In this document: positions 25,801 to 26,648 of the stretch, piece by piece
How positions within the stretch are numbered: the first letter of the stretch is position 1
Layout of the letters: each line of letters begins with the position of its first letter
Notes under the pieces: model-generated
The model's database searches: none
What the model was told of the DNA's origin: nothing
The model's input: only the letters and a program-made list of their open reading frames with translations
Assembly: GCA_964543125.1 (NCBI GenBank)
Contig: CAZIWX010000029.1
Span: forward strand, 1 to 26,648
Length of the DNA stretch: 26,648 bases
Direction of reading: 5' to 3'
DNA from: CAZIWX01 sp964543125
Lineage (GTDB): Bacteria; Fidelibacterota; UBA8477
Translations under genes and position numbers: made by a program

Positions 25801-26082
25801 CCGGCTGAATTTAGTTTAGCCCAGAACTATCCGAACCCGTTCAATCCGACCACCACGATCAGCTTCGATGTTCCTAAGCTGGCCAATGTAGAACTTACGG
25901 TCTACAACCTCTTAGGTCAGAAAGTCGTGGACCTGGTGAATAGCTCTTATCAACCAGGGACTTACAATGTGGTCTGGAATGGTACCAATGCCTTTGGCAA
26001 ACCGGTATCTTCCGGTCTCTATTTGTATCGCCTGAGCGCTGATGGTTTCTCGGCTCAGCATAAGATGCTGTACCTGAAGTAA
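22873..26082 (+). CDS. Abundant T9SS-exported surface protein with duplicated domain
   Basis: A 1069-residue secreted protein with signal peptide MSRKLLTTLLAIAMVVPAAFA. It is strongly acidic by eye and almost free of cysteine. After an N-terminal beta-rich region (about 85-270) comes an Ig-like segment (about 270-375). A first copy of an alpha/beta domain of about 230 residues starts with DLLIIADG near 385 and includes ILVDQDWFFG and AGDFAYDYFGL. A second Ig-like segment lies at about 625-715. A second copy of the domain follows from about 722, with NYFLAGDEWFGALSG and AGDFEYDVLGV. The type A sorting domain spans about 975-1069 (FSLAQNYPNPFNPTTTISF, ending KMLYLK). The very strong ribosome binding site, the even codon use and a dedicated terminator suggest high expression. 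It could be a surface-layer or matrix protein; no enzyme motif was recognised. Confidence 0.88.
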   Translation: MSRKLLTTLLAIAMVVPAAFAKKPASEKPVLTTNRVQFLRPDGKQVSRSQVRIKEKNDNDLEVVPVKTRLNAPAAQTESSRDELLWTLKHADDNAEYYLGSGAAGDTFAMVFTPAAPAVVKEVYAQWFTAGNVNAFGADYSDAAAAISPDGECSTIARGSFDGTPIGALRTTITPNTIDGYEADWSYPLDIGGEFIVGDSTDLGNVPPFVIAFVKGGDTPNPLADATDDQGGLTYTWFGGPWTDGAWGRYSSVIELSMLVKVTYPWGAPIAANLTQLNNTYNTTGPFTEVVDLFDDVGANGMAIDENDTIVFHWTVNGGDETVGSLTADAVGADGNGTYTYAISGSFAPGDVIEYWVSSVDNDGLPAETASMSFEIKEPANPDADLLIIADGANSAQQAADLYRTVADEAGLTYEYWNTSDNFGIDASVISYGWSNIIAYGWGNKTVPVLASEADPGYGDFMANGGHMILVDQDWFFGHGLAANPAFTAGDFAYDYFGLGSGVNDPVDANGDANGDTTMIGFGVTPMDTPFSATPMTLNHTIYGTSNWADQVTAASGTQIFAGNDGLSYGVVYDDGTSMGAYFGFMADAAVDTTADGVMTYDAFSDFLNGAFDWLGVSSPPQISAVTGPSGTVLAGPYDVSAVITDYDGDAITASLMWSADETTWNEVAMTADGDNYSAQIPDVSDPGFYYWFIAATAAGEVTTSPGSDADPNEFERFVPTAPTLVNFNGGVAAGYPGAYYFGIGDFTSYTTADFPHDYWEKGLSAELASAYTTIYEITTFGPDWDNRAVVSAWLDEGAKNYFLAGDEWFGALSGWTNLDFAAGDFEYDVLGVSHSYNDINYPDPGSAGASPIEAVSGNVLTGDLYDAHTAVGDTLLYWPDYEIGADNWLDGFAPVNEADVNMRTFIDTNLSIGDTTFSVGLNRVVGDDKIVFLGFDPLSVDATPYTWWGFAAESPQTMSLDWFGITGVNDEGTKLPAEFSLAQNYPNPFNPTTTISFDVPKLANVELTVYNLLGQKVVDLVNSSYQPGTYNVVWNGTNAFGKPVSSGLYLYRLSADGFSAQHKMLYLK
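24394..24417 (+). repeat. Tandem 12-base repeat inside the 22873 gene
   Basis: GATGCTAACGGC occurs twice in a row, encoding DANGDANG and extending into another D. It is a small in-frame expansion of an Asp/Asn/Gly loop in the first alpha/beta domain copy. Confidence 0.7.
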
Positions 26083-26109
26083 ATCAATCTTCACTTATTG
26101 AAGAGCTCA

Positions 26110-26143
26110 AAAAGGGGCAGTGTAAACTGCCCCTTTTATTTTT
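26110..26143 (+). terminator. Intrinsic terminator of the surface-protein operon
   Basis: A perfect stem GGGGCAGT (26114-26121) / ACTGCCCC (26126-26133) with a GTAA loop is preceded by AAAA and followed by TTTTATTTTT. It sits 28 bases after the TAA of the 22873 gene. It is the clearest terminator in the window. The A-run and T-run make it partly bidirectional in appearance. Confidence 0.93.
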
Positions 26144-26245
26144 ATCCGCTTCTTTGGATAACCGCATCGTTGTTAAAGACGGGTATTCTAATTTTCCCGC
26201 GGATTCACTCGTGGGGCCACCGTCAAATAAACTTCGGTTTCCGTT

Positions 26246-26272
26246 TTGATTCATCCTGTCAACGGTTAAAAT
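26246..26272 (+). promoter_or_regulatory. Possible promoter of the 26295 gene
   Basis: TTGATT at 26246-26251 is followed after 15 bases by TAAAAT at 26267-26272, just before the ribosome binding site of the next gene and after a strong terminator. A promoter is needed here, but the spacing is short and the match is moderate. Confidence 0.3.
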
Positions 26273-26294
26273 TCCTACTCATTAAGGATGGTCT

Positions 26295-26513
26295 ATGGCG
26301 CTTACCTTTGCGCTGCTGTATGTTGCTTTTTTAATGCTTGCCGCGATCCTGTTTCGTGTGTTCCATAAAAGAATATTTGAAAGGGAATACCGCAAACTCA
26401 CCGGTAAAAGCCGGGCTGAAAAGCTGAAACGGCGCGCAGCATCCATTCCGGGTAAGAACCCTGATACCGGTGGAACAAAACCCGCAAAAAAAGGAGACGC
26501 TTACTTTGATTAA
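26295..26513 (+). CDS. Small single-pass membrane protein, function unknown
   Basis: A 72-residue protein with one membrane helix (about residues 3-21, LTFALLYVAFLMLAAILF). A basic stretch (FHKRIFEREYRKLTGKSRAEKLKRR) follows, and then a polar Gly/Lys-rich tail, which suggests a cytoplasmic C-terminus. I do not recognise a family. AAGGA at 26284-26288 lies 6 bases before the ATG, and the stop overlaps the TTG start of the next gene, both arguing for a real, translated gene. It probably works with that membrane protein. Confidence 0.65.
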   Translation: MALTFALLYVAFLMLAAILFRVFHKRIFEREYRKLTGKSRAEKLKRRAASIPGKNPDTGGTKPAKKGDAYFD

Positions 26514-26648
26514 TATTATCTGGCTCGTTCTGCTCGCAGCGGGCATCCTGATCTCGGCCTTCAAATGCCTGGGCGTCGTGAATTTGGCGGCTGGCTGGAC
26601 CCTGCATCCGTCCTGGGATCCGTTGTCACAGTTGACCACCGGCTTTTT
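26506..26648 (+). CDS. Partial membrane protein, possibly SpmA-like nucleoside recognition (Gate) domain
   Basis: An open frame from TTG at 26506 runs off the window without a stop (47 codons). It starts MINIIWLVLLAAGILISAFKC, one hydrophobic segment resembling the start of spore-maturation protein A and related nucleoside-recognition/Gate-domain membrane proteins. Such proteins also occur in non-sporulating bacteria. AAGGAG at 26491-26496 is 9 bases upstream. It overlaps the end of the 26295 gene by eight bases, so the pair is probably translated together. The family call rests only on the first 20 or so residues. Confidence 0.5.
   Translation, partial: MINIIWLVLLAAGILISAFKCLGVVNLAAGWTLHPSWDPLSQLTTGF

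Noticed and set aside
26098..26334. 78-codon frame starting just after the last surface gene
   Set aside because: It reads through the terminator stem and into the 26295 gene in another frame; its protein has no coherent features.
1..26648. tRNA, rRNA, CRISPR arrays, integrases and intact insertion sequences
   Set aside because: I looked for cloverleaf ends, regular direct repeats and transposase motifs on both strands and found none that I can support.

Overview
This window looks like a chromosomal segment of a Gram-negative bacterium of the FCB group (Fibrobacterota-Chlorobiota-Bacteroidota and allied candidate phyla), most plausibly Calditrichota, Marinimicrobia or a relative. This rests on three things: two proteins ending in a type IX secretion (T9SS) type A sorting domain with the NYPNPFNP signature, PorV/PorQ-like outer-membrane proteins, and long TonB receptors with a carboxypeptidase-regulatory-like N-terminus. 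The phylum is inferred from protein style; no rRNA or other marker is present. TGA is clearly a stop here, since echA, mutS and clpP all end with it.

Left part (1-5672): the C-terminal two thirds of a TrkH/KtrB potassium-uptake subunit, broken by an in-frame TGA at 55-57 where the family has glycine. It is followed by an enoyl-CoA hydratase, mutS, and an outer-membrane PorV-like protein whose GTG start overlaps the mutS stop. Positions 5673-6128 have no gene but hold a cluster of short palindromes that look like a degenerate repeat element.

Middle part (6129-10541): anmK (anhydro-N-acetylmuramic acid kinase, cell-wall recycling) on the minus strand, divergent from tig-clpP-clpX, the classic trigger factor/Clp protease cluster. 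It uses GTG, ATG and TTG starts with good ribosome binding sites.

Right part (10862-26082): a six-gene, roughly 15.2-kb co-directional unit. A good sigma-70-like promoter (10792-10820) precedes it, the internal gaps are 13-47 bases, and it ends at a strong intrinsic terminator (26110-26143). It encodes a TonB-dependent receptor with an insertion of calcium-loop-like repeats, a secreted protein with an atypical C-terminal domain, a PorV-like protein, a 1498-residue T9SS cargo containing what looks like an inactivated M30-type peptidase domain, a TPR lipoprotein, and a 1069-residue T9SS cargo with a duplicated domain and a very strong ribosome binding site. I infer a dedicated cell-surface export/uptake module: receptor and lipoprotein for a ligand, PorV-like protein for cargo handling, and two large surface proteins. 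This is the best candidate for an undescribed system.

Far right (26295-26648): a small single-pass membrane protein overlapping the start of a probable SpmA-like (nucleoside recognition/Gate domain) membrane protein that runs off the window. No tRNA, rRNA, CRISPR array, integrase or intact insertion sequence was seen.
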